Under the pieces are notes generated by a model. That model searched no databases and was not told where the DNA came from. It saw only the letters and a program-made list of their open reading frames with translations. Made by a program: the position numbers and the translations under genes. From Neobacillus cucumis (lineage in GTDB: Bacteria > Bacillota > Bacilli > Bacillales_B > DSM-18226), in the NCBI RefSeq assembly GCF_016107705.1, contig NZ_JAEHGC010000001.1, forward strand, positions 940,201 through 1,004,200: a stretch of 64,000 bases of DNA. The letters are read 5' to 3'. Numbering within the stretch: position 1 is the stretch's first letter; each line of letters opens with the position of its first letter. Below, one piece after another: positions 1-8,990 of the stretch.

Positions 1-1196
1 ACAGTAAAGCGTTGTTCATTAATCCCTTGTAAAACGGAGGCCGTTACATAGTACAAGGAAAACAAGATCGCCACAGGAGCATATGCCCTTAATACTTCCA
101 CTCCCAGCATTTTATGCTCATAGAATACGGTATAAACAGGCTCAGCCAGTAAAGAAAGTCCAATGGCTGCCGGCAAAGTTAAATAAAGAAGTACCTGAAA
201 TGCTTGATTTAATTGGTGATTCAATCCACTTCGGTCTTTCTCAACGAATGCTTTCGTGATACTTGGCACCAGTGCCAACGAAAATCCAGTTGCAAGTGAA
301 ACTGGAATGATGACAATCTTATGAGATTCAAAGTTTAAAATGGAGAAGGCATTTTTAGCATACTCCGTTGCCCCTAATGCACGGTAAAAGGTAAATTGAT
401 CGATCGCCTGGAATAACGGATTGTTGATTCCTACAAATACAAATGGGGCTGCATAAAGAACGATTTCTTTATAAATTTCTTTTAACGAGATATTGATGGT
501 TCCTTTATCATGGATGAGAAGTTCATCCAAATAATGTTTTCTTTTATACCAATACCAAAATAACATCAATAGGCTTCCGATAGCTCCAACAAAAGCAGCA
601 AAGGTTGCAACACTTACCGCTTGAACGGTGCTGCCATTTAACCAATGCAAGACAACATATGCACCTGCAAGTGTAAAGGTAATCCGGACAATTTGTTCAA
701 TTACCTGCGAAACGGCGGAAGGCCCCATCGATTGATGGCCTTGGAAAAATCCACGGATTAAACTCATAAACGGAACGACGATCAAGGCAAAGCTTACTGC
801 CCTAATAACCGTTGTGATATCCTTTAAACTTGAGCCGACATCCTCATTTTTCGTAAACATCATTTCTGCGAAAAGCGGGGCAGAAAAATAGAGGATTAAG
901 AACGAGACAAATCCGGTTGACAGCATAATCACTAAGCCCGATTTAAATAACTTGCGGCCAACAGCGTATTCTTCAAGGGCATTGTATTTGGAAATGAACT
1001 TTGAAACGGCAAGCGGGACCCCAGCTGTTGCGATACTGATAAAAATCGTATATGGAACATACGAGTATTGATAAAGGGCTGTTCCCGAAGACCCAACAAT
1101 TTGATAAAAAGGTATGACATAGAATAAGCCAAGAACCTTTGATAAAATCGTTCCAAAGGTTAATATAAACGTTCCTCTTAAAAGCTTAGACGACAT
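1..1196 (-). CDS. ytgP: MurJ/SpoVB-type polysaccharide flippase YtgP, partial (3' end outside window)
   Basis: This reading frame starts at the ATG at 1196 and runs off the window edge, so only the N-terminal ~398 residues are seen. It begins MSSKLLRGTFILTFGTILSK, the usual start of the MOP-superfamily flippases (MurJ/SpoVB/YtgP). It carries many hydrophobic segments and the family-like stretch around residues 135-145 (SLIRGFFQGHQSMGP). Family knowledge: YtgP is a lipid II flippase-type membrane protein of cell wall synthesis. AAGGGA just upstream (near 1200-1210) is a plausible ribosome site. In B. subtilis ytgP also lies beside ytfP, which supports the name. The missing C-terminus cannot be judged. 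Confidence 0.85.
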   Translation of the reverse strand, partial: MSSKLLRGTFILTFGTILSKVLGLFYVIPFYQIVGSSGTALYQYSYVPYTIFISIATAGVPLAVSKFISKYNALEEYAVGRKLFKSGLVIMLSTGFVSFLILYFSAPLFAEMMFTKNEDVGSSLKDITTVIRAVSFALIVVPFMSLIRGFFQGHQSMGPSAVSQVIEQIVRITFTLAGAYVVLHWLNGSTVQAVSVATFAAFVGAIGSLLMLFWYWYKRKHYLDELLIHDKGTINISLKEIYKEIVLYAAPFVFVGINNPLFQAIDQFTFYRALGATEYAKNAFSILNFESHKIVIIPVSLATGFSLALVPSITKAFVEKDRSGLNHQLNQAFQVLLYLTLPAAIGLSLLAEPVYTVFYEHKMLGVEVLRAYAPVAILFSLYYVTASVLQGINEQRFT

Positions 1197-1210
1197 AGAA
1201 TCCCTTCCTA

Positions 1211-1338
1211 CTTCGAAAAGCGTAAGCGCCTTGTTCAGCCTAAGGCAGCTGCTTGCGGTCCAGATGGTGAAGTCGTTCTTTGACTTCATCGGCTGGACCG
1301 AAGCGACCTCGAGGGGCTAGGCGCTGGAGCTAGACAGT
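1211..1338. repeat. GC-rich palindromic intergenic repeat of Bacillaceae type
   Basis: A block of about 128 bp, much richer in GC than its surroundings, begins AAAAGCGTAAGCGCC and ends GGCGCTGGAGCTAGACAG. Inside it, GGTCCAG and TGAAGTC pair with GACTTCA and CTGGACC, so it can fold into a long hairpin. I recognise this as a dispersed intergenic repeat of Bacillus-like genomes (from memory, not checked). It fills the first third of the 373-bp gap between ytgP and ytfP. The rest (1339-1569) is AT-rich; I see nothing there except the leader of ytfP. Confidence 0.65.
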
Positions 1339-1569
1339 ATTCATGTTAAAATTTTAAAATATGTTCTTTCTCAAAGTTAATTCGACTTTTTTTGCACACT
1401 ATAGTAGTTTACAACTGTTTTCCCTTTGACGCTACTAACAATCATATTAAATTTTTTTGAAATATTGACTTTCCGTTTTCTTTTCAGAAAAAATGGTAAG
1501 GTTTATAATAAAACAATGCATTTCAATAGTTTAACCAAAAATTTCTAGGAACATAAAGTTGGTGAGAGA

Positions 1570-2841
1570 ATGGAATTTGATTGTATAGTCATTGGCGGTG
1601 GTCCGTCAGGCCTGATGGCAGCGATAGCCGCCGGTGAAAAGGGTGCAAAAGTACTTTTGATTGATAAAGGAGACAAGCTTGGCCGAAAGCTTGCTATTTC
1701 CGGGGGAGGACGGTGCAATGTGACAAACCGCCTCCCTGTTGATGAAATTATAAAACATATTCCAGGGAATGGAAAATTTTTATATAGTGCGTTTTCCATT
1801 TTTAGTAATGAGGATATTATTGCTTTTTTTGAAAAACTCGGGATAGCCTTAAAAGAGGAAGATCACGGGCGGATGTTTCCAGCGTCGAATAAAGCTCAAT
1901 CGGTTGTAGATGCTCTCTTGCAAAAATTAGAAGAACTGAAGGTCCGGGTTTTTAAAAATACAGCCGTAAAGGATGTCCTCTATGAAAACGGGCAGGTTTC
2001 AGGCGTAATACTGAGGGATGGTCAAAAAATAACCGCAAAATCTGTTGTAATTGCGGTAGGTGGAAAATCTGTTCCCCATACCGGGTCAACTGGGGATGGA
2101 TACGCATGGGCAGAAAAAGCCGGGCACAAAGTGACCGAGTTGTTCCCGACAGAAGTACCTGTCACTTCAAGCGAAGCGTTTATCCAAAAGAAAACTCTTC
2201 AGGGACTTTCCTTAAGGGATATTGAATTAAGTGTTTTAAATCCAAAAAGCAAGCCAATGATATCTCATCGAATGGATATGATTTTTACTCATCTTGGGGT
2301 AAGCGGTCCAGCTGTTTTACGCTGCAGCCAATTTGTTGTCAAAGCGATGAAGAAGTGGAATTTAAAAGAGGTAACAATGAGCCTAGATGTCCTCCCTGAC
2401 AAAAAAGAGGAGGCCCTTTTTCAAGAAATTAGTAAGCTGGTAAAAAATGAACCAAAGAAGAGTATCAAAAACACCTTAAAAGGGATGTTGCCAGAGCGAT
2501 ACCTTCTATTTTTACTGGAGAACAATGAGATAGATCCTGCTGCACAGTGTGGGACTGTTTCTCATGAAAAAATTCGTAGTTTTGCAAAAAGCTGCAAGCA
2601 ATTTACCTTTAAAGTGAATGGCACCCTGCCTCTTGAAAAAGCATTTGTCACCGGCGGCGGAGTTTCTGTAAAAGAAATTGAGCCGCAAACGATGGGCTCT
2701 AAAATAATGAATGGTTTATATTTTTGTGGGGAAATACTTGATATCCATGGATATACAGGAGGATATAATATTACCTCAGCACTTGTAACAGGAAGGCTTG
2801 CCGGTACAAATGCCGCACTTTCTGCAAAAGATAGATCCTGA
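1570..2841 (+). CDS. ytfP: NAD(P)/FAD-dependent oxidoreductase, HI0933/BaiN-like family (YtfP)
   Basis: A 423-residue flavoprotein. The N-terminus has the FAD-binding Rossmann signature [18 protein letters not shown] (residues 9-26) followed by [14 protein letters not shown] (residues 40-53), the hallmark of the HI0933/YhiN/BaiN group. Near the C-terminus lies the second flavin-contact region, [10 protein letters not shown] and [19 protein letters not shown]. Length is normal for the family. The reaction is unknown for YtfP itself; BaiN-type members are proposed to reduce steroid-like enones, so no substrate is assigned. The start at 1570 follows GGTGAGAGA. It is a single gene ending in a terminator shared with the convergent cse60. 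Confidence 0.88.
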   Translation: MEFDCIVIGGGPSGLMAAIAAGEKGAKVLLIDKGDKLGRKLAISGGGRCNVTNRLPVDEIIKHIPGNGKFLYSAFSIFSNEDIIAFFEKLGIALKEEDHGRMFPASNKAQSVVDALLQKLEELKVRVFKNTAVKDVLYENGQVSGVILRDGQKITAKSVVIAVGGKSVPHTGSTGDGYAWAEKAGHKVTELFPTEVPVTSSEAFIQKKTLQGLSLRDIELSVLNPKSKPMISHRMDMIFTHLGVSGPAVLRCSQFVVKAMKKWNLKEVTMSLDVLPDKKEEALFQEISKLVKNEPKKSIKNTLKGMLPERYLLFLLENNEIDPAAQCGTVSHEKIRSFAKSCKQFTFKVNGTLPLEKAFVTGGGVSVKEIEPQTMGSKIMNGLYFCGEILDIHGYTGGYNITSALVTGRLAGTNAALSAKDRS

Positions 2842-2862
2842 CAAATTATTGTCAGGATCTAT
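2831..2862. terminator. Bidirectional terminator between ytfP and cse60
   Basis: A perfect 12-bp inverted repeat, ATAGATCCTGAC at 2831-2842 and GTCAGGATCTAT at 2851-2862, has an 8-nt AT loop. It contains the last codons of ytfP and lies at the end of the convergent cse60. The T-tract is weak on both sides. Confidence 0.7.
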
Positions 2863-3037
2863 ATATAATCATCGCAGAAAAACAATAAATTTGTTCCTCC
2901 TCTTCATCCTCTGTCATTGCTGCAACATTGTATTTAATATCCAGCAGACTTTTTTCATCTAAACCTTTTAAAAAACGATTCATTTCCTTTTCCAAATCCT
3001 TTTCATGCTCCCGGTCAAACAGTTTAACCTGAATCAC
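2852..3037 (-). CDS. cse60: Sporulation protein Cse60
   Basis: A 61-residue acidic protein beginning MIQVKLFDREHEKDLEKEMN and ending in the hydrophobic stretch FSAMIIYRS. The opening MIQVKLFD...HE.DLE..MN matches the Cse60 family of small sporulation proteins, whose B. subtilis gene is SigE-dependent. Molecular function is unknown. It is convergent with ytfP and shares the 2831-2862 hairpin. GGGAGAG upstream (around 3043-3050) serves as ribosome site. The family call rests on sequence memory of the N-terminal block. Confidence 0.75.
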   Translation of the reverse strand: MIQVKLFDREHEKDLEKEMNRFLKGLDEKSLLDIKYNVAAMTEDEEEEQIYCFSAMIIYRS

Positions 3038-3176
3038 TTTACTCTCTCCCTTTGTTTTTTCCTATCATTATTTCCTTATTTTCAGAATTTTAAAAATCAA
3101 TATCTGTAAAAATTTAAGAATAATTTAAGGTTCAGCTTTTAAACTACTATCAGAAAGAAGGAAAGGGGAAAAGAAA

Positions 3177-3536
3177 TTGGATAAAAAACAAAGAATCTCG
3201 TGGGGCGTCAGCTTTGGGAGCTTGGCATTAGTGGCAGGGATGGTATCCTATCTCGGACTATCCAATGGAAATAATAATCAAGCAGCAGTGAGTCAAAACT
3301 CTCCGGCTAATAAAAATACAAATCAACAAGCGCAAAATAATCTTGATTCAAGTGGGGATCAGTCGTCAGGTGATTCTGATTCGAGTTCGAATTTTAGTTT
3401 TGATGATGATCAAGCATCGCAATATGGGCAAGGGAACAGTGATGATTCTTTTCAGCAAAATCAAGATCAATTTAATGGCGGCGGTCATTCATTTGGGCAT
3501 CATGATGGCTTTGACACAACAACGGGTGGTACCTGA
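3177..3536 (+). CDS. Small membrane-anchored Q/N/S/D-rich protein paired with ApbE
   Basis: A 119-residue protein started by TTG at 3177 after GAAAGGGG. Residues 1-8 are charged, residues 9-28 form one hydrophobic segment (WGVSFGSLALVAGMVSYLGL), and the rest is low-complexity, rich in Gln, Asn, Ser and Asp. The end reads HHDGFDTTTGGT. That D-G-x-x-T-T-T run resembles a degenerate ApbE flavinylation motif (D-G-x-t-s-A-T). The stop TGA overlaps the ATG of the apbE gene (TGATG at 3534-3538), so the two are translationally coupled. I recognise no family. An anchored surface or spore-associated protein that receives FMN is an inference; a plain disordered spacer protein is equally possible. Confidence 0.7.
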   Translation: MDKKQRISWGVSFGSLALVAGMVSYLGLSNGNNNQAAVSQNSPANKNTNQQAQNNLDSSGDQSSGDSDSSSNFSFDDDQASQYGQGNSDDSFQQNQDQFNGGGHSFGHHDGFDTTTGGT

Positions 3537-4432
3537 TGTATCAATATCAATTTAACTCCATGAGTACGATGGTGAAAATCTCGATTAACCAAGAAATGTT
3601 TGCGAATGATTTGATGCCGATCTATAAGCTTTTCGAACTAATCGAGTCCACCTGCAGCCGGTTTAAAGAAGATAGTGAATTATCCCAATTAAATAAACAA
3701 ATAGGGAAACAAGTAACCGTTTCTTCTGAAATGTTTTCGATACTAACAGATGCTGAACACTATTTTCTTGAAACTTGCGGTGTTTTCAATCCGGGAGTAT
3801 TAACTTCGCTTGAAAGCAGCGGGTATGTAAAATCAATTGAGTATATTAAAGGACAATCATTTAAATTACCCGGCTTTTCCCCGAATGCCATTCACAATAA
3901 TAAACCCTTTGTTTTAGACAAGGAGCAGCAATCCGTCATTCTCTTTTCAAAAATTGACTTAGGCGGAATTGCAAAGGGCTGGGTGATTGACCGTGCAGCA
4001 GAATTGTTAGAAGAAATAGGATTTGGTTTTATTAATGTCGGCGGTGATATTCGCATTTTTGGAGCATTGCCGCGGTCATTAAATATTGGAATTGAGAGTC
4101 CATTTGATTTTTCCAACCTGCTCTCCTCCATTCAGATTGAAAGCGGTGCGGTTGCTACCTCAACTACCATGAAAAGAAGATGGAAGTTAAACGAGGAGTG
4201 GCAGCATCATTTGATAGATCCTAGGACCGGGCAGCCGTCCGAGAGCAAAATTGTTTCAGCGACCGTTACCGCCCCCACCGCTGTTGAAGCGGATGTATGG
4301 GCAAAGACCGTTCTTTTATTAGGAGATAAGGATGGAAAGAGTTTTATCCGCGAAAAAAGAACCCAAGCAGTACTCATTGACCAAGAGGGGAAAATTTGGA
4401 GAGGAGGAATTTTCGACGGAAATGTTAAGTAA
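3536..4432 (+). CDS. apbE: FAD:protein FMN transferase (ApbE family)
   Basis: A 298-residue protein of the ApbE family, which moves FMN from FAD onto a Thr of a target protein in a Mg2+-dependent reaction. Visible motifs in order: CSRFKEDSELSQLN (residues 40-53), KIDLGGIAKGWVIDRA (near 140-155), INVGGDIRIFG (near 167-177), HHLIDPRTGQPS (near 223-234) and VTAPTAVEADVWAKT (near 242-256). It has no signal peptide or lipobox, whereas many Gram-positive ApbE proteins are lipoproteins, so it probably acts in the cytoplasm or lost its leader. It overlaps the preceding small gene by one base. No NqrC, FMN-binding or PplA-like target is visible elsewhere in the window. Confidence 0.88.
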   Translation: MYQYQFNSMSTMVKISINQEMFANDLMPIYKLFELIESTCSRFKEDSELSQLNKQIGKQVTVSSEMFSILTDAEHYFLETCGVFNPGVLTSLESSGYVKSIEYIKGQSFKLPGFSPNAIHNNKPFVLDKEQQSVILFSKIDLGGIAKGWVIDRAAELLEEIGFGFINVGGDIRIFGALPRSLNIGIESPFDFSNLLSSIQIESGAVATSTTMKRRWKLNEEWQHHLIDPRTGQPSESKIVSATVTAPTAVEADVWAKTVLLLGDKDGKSFIREKRTQAVLIDQEGKIWRGGIFDGNVK

Positions 4433-4439
4433 TAGAAAA

Positions 4440-4465
4440 AAACGATTCCACTTGTGGAATCGTTT
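4440..4465. terminator. Bidirectional terminator between apbE and ytwF
   Basis: AAACGATTCCA at 4440-4450 pairs with TGGAATCGTTT at 4455-4465 across a 4-nt loop, with A-rich sequence before and TTTATTTGG after. It serves apbE on the plus strand and ytwF on the minus strand. Confidence 0.85.
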
Positions 4466-4769
4466 ATTTGGTTTCACCTGTCCAATTCATCATGCCGCCA
4501 ATCATATTGCGAACTTTATAGCCTTGTTCCTGCAAGTAGTAACAGACATTTTCACTACGGCGGCTTGAGCGGCAGATGAAGATATATTCTTTATCCTTAT
4601 CGAAATAATCAAGGTTGGCAGGGATATCTCCCATCCGGATATGCTTTGCACCCGGAATCATTCCCTCAGCAACCTCTTCATCTTCCCTTACGTCAACAAG
4701 CTCCAGCTTTTCCCCTTGCTTAAGCTTCGACTTTAATTCTTCTGGAGTAATAATTTGAATTTCTTCCAT
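4464..4769 (-). CDS. ytwF: Single-domain rhodanese-like protein (YtwF)
   Basis: A single rhodanese domain of 101 residues. It shows ELVDVREDEEVAEGMIPGAKH near the N-terminus and the active-site loop FICRSSRRSENVC, with the catalytic Cys followed by R-S-S-R-R. Family role: transfer of sulfane sulfur between thiol carriers; the partner is unknown. The frame is open further upstream, but the ATG at 4769 has AAGGG nine bases before it and is preferred over the ATG at 4793, which abuts its GGAGG. It lies just downstream of leuS, as in B. subtilis. Confidence 0.85.
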   Translation of the reverse strand: MEEIQIITPEELKSKLKQGEKLELVDVREDEEVAEGMIPGAKHIRMGDIPANLDYFDKDKEYIFICRSSRRSENVCYYLQEQGYKVRNMIGGMMNWTGETK

Positions 4770-4790
4770 TTTAACCATCCCTTCATAAAA

Positions 4791-4820
4791 CATCCTCCAG
4801 CATTTTTTTACTGGAGGATG
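4791..4820 (-). terminator. Terminator downstream of leuS
   Basis: CATCCTCCAG at 4791-4800 pairs with CTGGAGGATG at 4811-4820. On the minus strand the hairpin is followed by TTTTATG. It separates leuS from ytwF, though read-through could serve ytwF. Confidence 0.75.
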
Positions 4821-4830
4821 TTCAATTGTT

Positions 4831-7248
4831 TTAGTTTGCCACGATATTGACTAGCTTGCCCGGAACCGTAATGACCTTGCGAACAGTTTTTCCTTCGATT
4901 TGTTCCTTCACCCGGTCATCGTCCATGGCGATACCTTCTAACGCTTCTTTACTAGCATCTGTTGGTACCTTTAGTTTTGTTTTCACTTTGCCATTTACTT
5001 GGATGACAATTTCAACTTCTTCATCGACAAGCTTTGCTTCATCATATGCTGGCCATGTTTCATAGGAAATTGTACCATTGTGTCCTAACTTTTCCCAAAG
5101 TTCCTCTGCAATATGCGGGCAGACTGGAGAAAGTAATTTTACAAAGCCTTCCATATAATCCTTTGGAAGGACCGTTGATTTATAGGCTTCATTGATAAAT
5201 ACCATCATTTGTGAAATAGCCGTATTAAAACGCAAGCCTTCATAATCCTCTGTAACCTTTTTTACAGTTTGATGATAGATTTTTTCCAAATTAGTGGCTT
5301 CCTCGTTTGGCTGGATCTTCGGATTTACCTCGCCATTCTCTTCCACTAATAAACGCCAAATCCGATCTAAGAAGCGTCGTGAACCGTCAAGGCCATTCGT
5401 TGACCATGCGATTGAGGCATCAAGAGGTCCCATGAACATTTCATATAAGCGAAGTGTATCAGCACCATGGCTATCCACGATATCATCCGGATTGACGACA
5501 TTTCCTTTAGATTTACTCATTTTTTCGTTGTTTTCGCCTAAAATCATTCCTTGATTAAATAGCTTTTGGAATGGTTCCTTCGTTGGCACAACACCAATAT
5601 CATATAAAAACTTATGCCAAAAACGAGCGTAAAGTAAGTGAAGCACCGCATGCTCCGCACCGCCAATATAGGTATCAACCGGAAGCCAATGTTTTAATTT
5701 TTCTTCAGAAGCAAGTGCCTGATTATTTTTTGGATCAATATATCGTAAATAATACCAGCAGCTTCCTGCCCATTGCGGCATCGTATTGGTTTCCCGACGG
5801 CCCTTTTTACCGGTTTCTGGATCAACCACATTTACCCAATCATTGATATTAGCAAGTGGTGATTCACCTGTCCCAGAAGGTCGTATTTCCGTTGTTTTTG
5901 GAAGCATTAACGGAAGCTCTTCTTCCGGCACAGCGGTCATTGAGCCATCTTCCCAATGGATAATTGGAATTGGTTCACCCCAGTAACGTTGGCGGCTGAA
6001 TAACCAGTCACGTAAACGGAAGGTTACTTTCTTAGTTCCAATTCCTTTTTCTTCAAGCCAAGCAATCATCTTTTGAATGGCTTCTGTTTTATCTAAACCA
6101 TTTAAGAATTCAGAGTTAATATGTTCCCCGTCACCTGTATACGCTTCTTTTTCAATATCACCGCCTGCAACTACTTGCTTAATAGGCAGGTCGAATTGTT
6201 TAGCGAATTCGTAGTCCCGTTCATCGTGTGCCGGAACCGCCATAATTGCACCTGTTCCATAGCTTACTAACACATAATCAGCAATCCAGATCGGCATTTT
6301 TTCACCATTTACAGGATTTATGGCATAAGCACCTGTAAATACACCTGTTTTCTCTTTTGCAAGATCTGTCCGCTCAAGATCGCTTTTGGTTTTTACTTTA
6401 TCTAAATAAGCATCCACTGCTGAACGTTGCTCAGCGGTTGTAATTTTATCAACAAAGGCATGTTCTGGGGCAAGCACCGCATAGGTTGCTCCATATAGTG
6501 TATCTGGTCTTGTTGTGAACACAGTGAAGGTTTCATCATGTCCGTCAATTTGGAAGGTGACTTCAGCACCTTCAGAGCGGCCAATCCAATTGCGCTGCAT
6601 TTCTTTCAAACTTTCCGGCCAATCAAGCTCTTCAAGGTCTTCAAGCAAACGGTCAGCATAGGCCGTAATTTTCAACATCCATTGCTTCATTGGACGGCGT
6701 TCTACCGGATGTCCTCCGCGTTCGCTTTTTCCATCGATGACTTCTTCATTAGCTAATACGGTTCCAAGTGCCGGACACCAGTTAACCGCCACTTCATCAA
6801 TATAAGCAAGACCCTTTTCCCATAGTTTCAAGAAAATCCACTGCGTCCATTTATAATATTCAGGATCAGTTGTGTTTACTTCACGATCCCAATCGTAAGA
6901 GAAACCTAGTGATTTAATTTGTCTGCGGAACGTGTTAATATTCTGTTCTGTGAATACTGCCGGGTCATTTCCGGTATCCAATGCATATTGTTCGGCAGGT
7001 AAACCAAAGGCATCCCAGCCCATTGGGTGAAGAACATTATAGCCCTGCATCCGTTTCGTACGTGAAAGAATATCTGTTGCTGTATAGCCTTCAGGGTGTC
7101 CGACATGAAGTCCGGCACCAGAAGGATATGGAAACATATCAAGCGCATAGAATTTTCGTTTATCATACTCTTCGCTTGTTTTGAATGTCTTCTCTTCCTC
7201 CCACTTCTTTTGCCACTTCTTTTCGATTTGTTGATGGTCGAAACTCAT
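4831..7248 (-). CDS. leuS: Leucyl-tRNA synthetase
   Basis: An 805-residue class I aminoacyl-tRNA synthetase that charges tRNA-Leu in the cytoplasm. The HIGH-type signature is [10 protein letters not shown] (near residues 47-56), the editing (CP1) domain contains [12 protein letters not shown] (near 245-256), and the KMSKS loop is [14 protein letters not shown] (near 575-588). The C-terminal anticodon and tRNA-binding region ends [11 protein letters not shown]. Length is typical of bacterial LeuRS. The start at 7248 follows AAGGAGGAAAATCTT. Expression is controlled by the T-box leader immediately upstream, which senses uncharged tRNA-Leu. Confidence 0.98.
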   Translation of the reverse strand: MSFDHQQIEKKWQKKWEEEKTFKTSEEYDKRKFYALDMFPYPSGAGLHVGHPEGYTATDILSRTKRMQGYNVLHPMGWDAFGLPAEQYALDTGNDPAVFTEQNINTFRRQIKSLGFSYDWDREVNTTDPEYYKWTQWIFLKLWEKGLAYIDEVAVNWCPALGTVLANEEVIDGKSERGGHPVERRPMKQWMLKITAYADRLLEDLEELDWPESLKEMQRNWIGRSEGAEVTFQIDGHDETFTVFTTRPDTLYGATYAVLAPEHAFVDKITTAEQRSAVDAYLDKVKTKSDLERTDLAKEKTGVFTGAYAINPVNGEKMPIWIADYVLVSYGTGAIMAVPAHDERDYEFAKQFDLPIKQVVAGGDIEKEAYTGDGEHINSEFLNGLDKTEAIQKMIAWLEEKGIGTKKVTFRLRDWLFSRQRYWGEPIPIIHWEDGSMTAVPEEELPLMLPKTTEIRPSGTGESPLANINDWVNVVDPETGKKGRRETNTMPQWAGSCWYYLRYIDPKNNQALASEEKLKHWLPVDTYIGGAEHAVLHLLYARFWHKFLYDIGVVPTKEPFQKLFNQGMILGENNEKMSKSKGNVVNPDDIVDSHGADTLRLYEMFMGPLDASIAWSTNGLDGSRRFLDRIWRLLVEENGEVNPKIQPNEEATNLEKIYHQTVKKVTEDYEGLRFNTAISQMMVFINEAYKSTVLPKDYMEGFVKLLSPVCPHIAEELWEKLGHNGTISYETWPAYDEAKLVDEEVEIVIQVNGKVKTKLKVPTDASKEALEGIAMDDDRVKEQIEGKTVRKVITVPGKLVNIVAN

Positions 7249-7264
7249 AAGATTTTCCTCCTTA

Positions 7265-7524
7265 AAAATAAAAAACCTCTCATCCCCAAACAGGGACGAG
7301 AGGATTGTATGTATCTTCCCGCGGTACCACCCACATTAGTGTTAAAACACTCGCTTCATTCTCCTTAACGCGGTAAACGGCAAACATTACTCTTCTTTCG
7401 TGCCTGCAACTCCTAGGCGAGTTCATGATGTACCCGATTGACTTTCACCAGCCGTCAACTCTCTAAACGGGCAGGAACCATTACTATTCCTAATCCATGT
7501 CTTTCAATATAAAGATATACGGTT
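7265..7524 (-). promoter_or_regulatory. T-box leader RNA of leuS
   Basis: On the minus strand the leader contains the T-box core GGGTGGTACCGCGG (7319-7332), which pairs with the tRNA acceptor end. Downstream is a terminator with arms CCTCTCGTCCC and GGGGATGAGAGG followed by TTTTTTATTTTT (7262-7303). A CTC codon (minus strand of 7419-7421) in GAACTCGCC is the likely leucine specifier. Uncharged tRNA-Leu is expected to stabilise the antiterminator and switch leuS on. It fills most of the gap between leuS and yttB. Confidence 0.93.
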
Positions 7525-7553
7525 ATTGTATAAAATTTCCCGGCAATTTGCAA
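7525..7553 (-). promoter_or_regulatory. SigA-type promoter of the leuS leader
   Basis: On the minus strand TTGCAA (7548-7553) and TACAAT (7525-7530) are 17 bp apart, placed correctly upstream of the T-box leader. Confidence 0.6.
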
Positions 7554-7610
7554 GATAACAAAAGCCTAAATTCAGAATTGCCGCATTCCTTCTCTTTTAA
7601 ACATAAAAAT

Positions 7611-7642
7611 GGACAAAGTGGTTAAAAAAACGCTTTGTCCAC
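7611..7642 (-). terminator. Terminator downstream of yttB
   Basis: On the minus strand GTGGACAAAGCG pairs with CACTTTGTCCAT around a T-rich loop, ending ATTTTTATG. A second hairpin (GACAAATC/GATTTGTC, about 7651-7669) overlaps the yttB stop. Confidence 0.65.
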
Positions 7643-7659
7643 TCCATACGGACAAATCC

Positions 7660-8841
7660 TTAGATTTGTCCACGAACGGTGCCTGTCACCGTTGCGCGGT
7701 CATAGATTAGGGTTGTGACGATTGCCACCAAAAATAGCGCGATTAATACGGTAAATAATGTGGACATGCTGTATAAATCGACGATTATTCCGCCTAATAG
7801 CGGACCAAGCATTCTGCCGCCGGTGGCAGTGCTATTGACAATTCCTTGGTAAAATCCTTCACGGCCCTTAGGTGATAAGGCAAAAGCCACTGTTGGGACC
7901 GCCGGCCAAATAAACATTTCACCGATGGTTAAAATAATCATCCCCATAAGAAACCCAAAAAAAGCATTGGAATTACCAGCTACGACAAAGGAAATAATAA
8001 AAATGATGATTCCGGTCACCATCTGTACCTTTAACGAAGTAACCCAGCGTTTTAAAACACTGTTTAAAAGTGGCTGGCCAAGAACGATTAGCGCACCATT
8101 TATCGTCCATAATAAACTATATTGTGATAGGGAAATATGGATTTCCTGCGTATATGAAGCAATCGTCGTTGTCCATTGAACATAGGCTACCCAGCATAGC
8201 AAGTAACCAGAACATAGGATAAGTAATGATTTTAAATTCCTTTTGTTTTTTACTTGGATATGCTCATCTTGCTTTTTCTTTTGTTTTATCGAACTCACAT
8301 TAATATTCCTATAGCCAAAAACTGCAATGAAGAAAAATATGATATACATAACAGCATTTGCTAGAAAAATTAATTGCATAGAATAATCAGCAACAATTCC
8401 GCAAAGTGCAGCCCCGACTGCTACACCCAGGTTTTGGGCAACATACACAGCATTAAAAGCTTTTCGACCACCCTCAATCCATACGGAACCTGCCATAGCG
8501 TACATGGAAGGAAAAATAATGCCTGTTCCAAGTCCAATGATGGTTAAAAAGATCACATATTCTGGCCAGCCATGCCAAATCGAAAGTCCAATGATAGCAA
8601 ACACTGAAACCCCAATACCTGCTAAAATTGATTTATAACCCCCATACTTATCAAAAAAACTACCGCCAATTAGGTTACCAATGACACTTGCACCAGAGTT
8701 TAACATGAGAACAACTCCTGCCATCGATAAACTTTTTCCTAAATGATCATGAATATAGATTGTATTTAAAGGCCATAAAAAAGAAGAGCCAGTTGAATTC
8801 ACTGCCATCCCGATAATTAACAGCCATAATGCACGCGGCAT
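7660..8841 (-). CDS. yttB: MFS transporter YttB
   Basis: A 393-residue major facilitator superfamily protein with about twelve hydrophobic segments. It starts MPRALWLLIIGMAVNSTGSS. The loop between segments 2 and 3 reads GGSFFDKYGGYKS, the MFS G-x-x-x-D-R/K-x-G motif A. A charged central loop (SSIKQKKKQDEHIQVKNKR) separates the two halves. Substrate is unknown; the drug-efflux branch is the usual annotation. The last codons (VTGTV region) coincide with a short palindrome, AACGGTG/CACCGTT at 7675-7693, that looks inserted. The start at 8841 follows AAAGGGGAATTTTC. Confidence 0.85.
   Translation of the reverse strand: MPRALWLLIIGMAVNSTGSSFLWPLNTIYIHDHLGKSLSMAGVVLMLNSGASVIGNLIGGSFFDKYGGYKSILAGIGVSVFAIIGLSIWHGWPEYVIFLTIIGLGTGIIFPSMYAMAGSVWIEGGRKAFNAVYVAQNLGVAVGAALCGIVADYSMQLIFLANAVMYIIFFFIAVFGYRNINVSSIKQKKKQDEHIQVKNKRNLKSLLILCSGYLLCWVAYVQWTTTIASYTQEIHISLSQYSLLWTINGALIVLGQPLLNSVLKRWVTSLKVQMVTGIIIFIISFVVAGNSNAFFGFLMGMIILTIGEMFIWPAVPTVAFALSPKGREGFYQGIVNSTATGGRMLGPLLGGIIVDLYSMSTLFTVLIALFLVAIVTTLIYDRATVTGTVRGQI
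7675..7693. repeat. Short GC-rich palindrome inside the 3' end of yttB
   Basis: AACGGTG at 7675-7681 and CACCGTT at 7687-7693 flank CCTGT. The core GGTGCCTGTCACC is, from memory, a frequent dispersed short repeat in Bacillaceae. Here it encodes part of the YttB C-terminus. Confidence 0.5.
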
Positions 8842-8955
8842 GAAAATTCCCCTTTACATATAAATATTTCGAAACCCTACATAAGTGTAGTGTACTTTTA
8901 CTTAACGCGCAATCCTTTTTCATTGCCTTATTTCGACTGAAAAATCACATATAAA

Positions 8956-8982
8956 AAACCCCCAACAATTTGTTGAGGGTGA
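8956..8982 (-). terminator. Terminator downstream of the 60-residue gene
   Basis: On the minus strand ACCCTCAACA pairs with TGTTGGGGGT across AATT and is followed by TTTTTTATATG. Confidence 0.8.
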
Positions 8983-8990
8983 ACAATTAA

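Noticed and set aside
1545..1799. Minus-strand open frame over the start of ytfP
   Set aside because: Antisense shadow of the FAD-binding codons of ytfP; no ribosome site.
3343..3555. Alternative-frame open frame inside the Q/N-rich gene
   Set aside because: The Q/N/S/D frame has the ribosome site, the membrane anchor and the TGATG overlap with apbE; the other frame has none.
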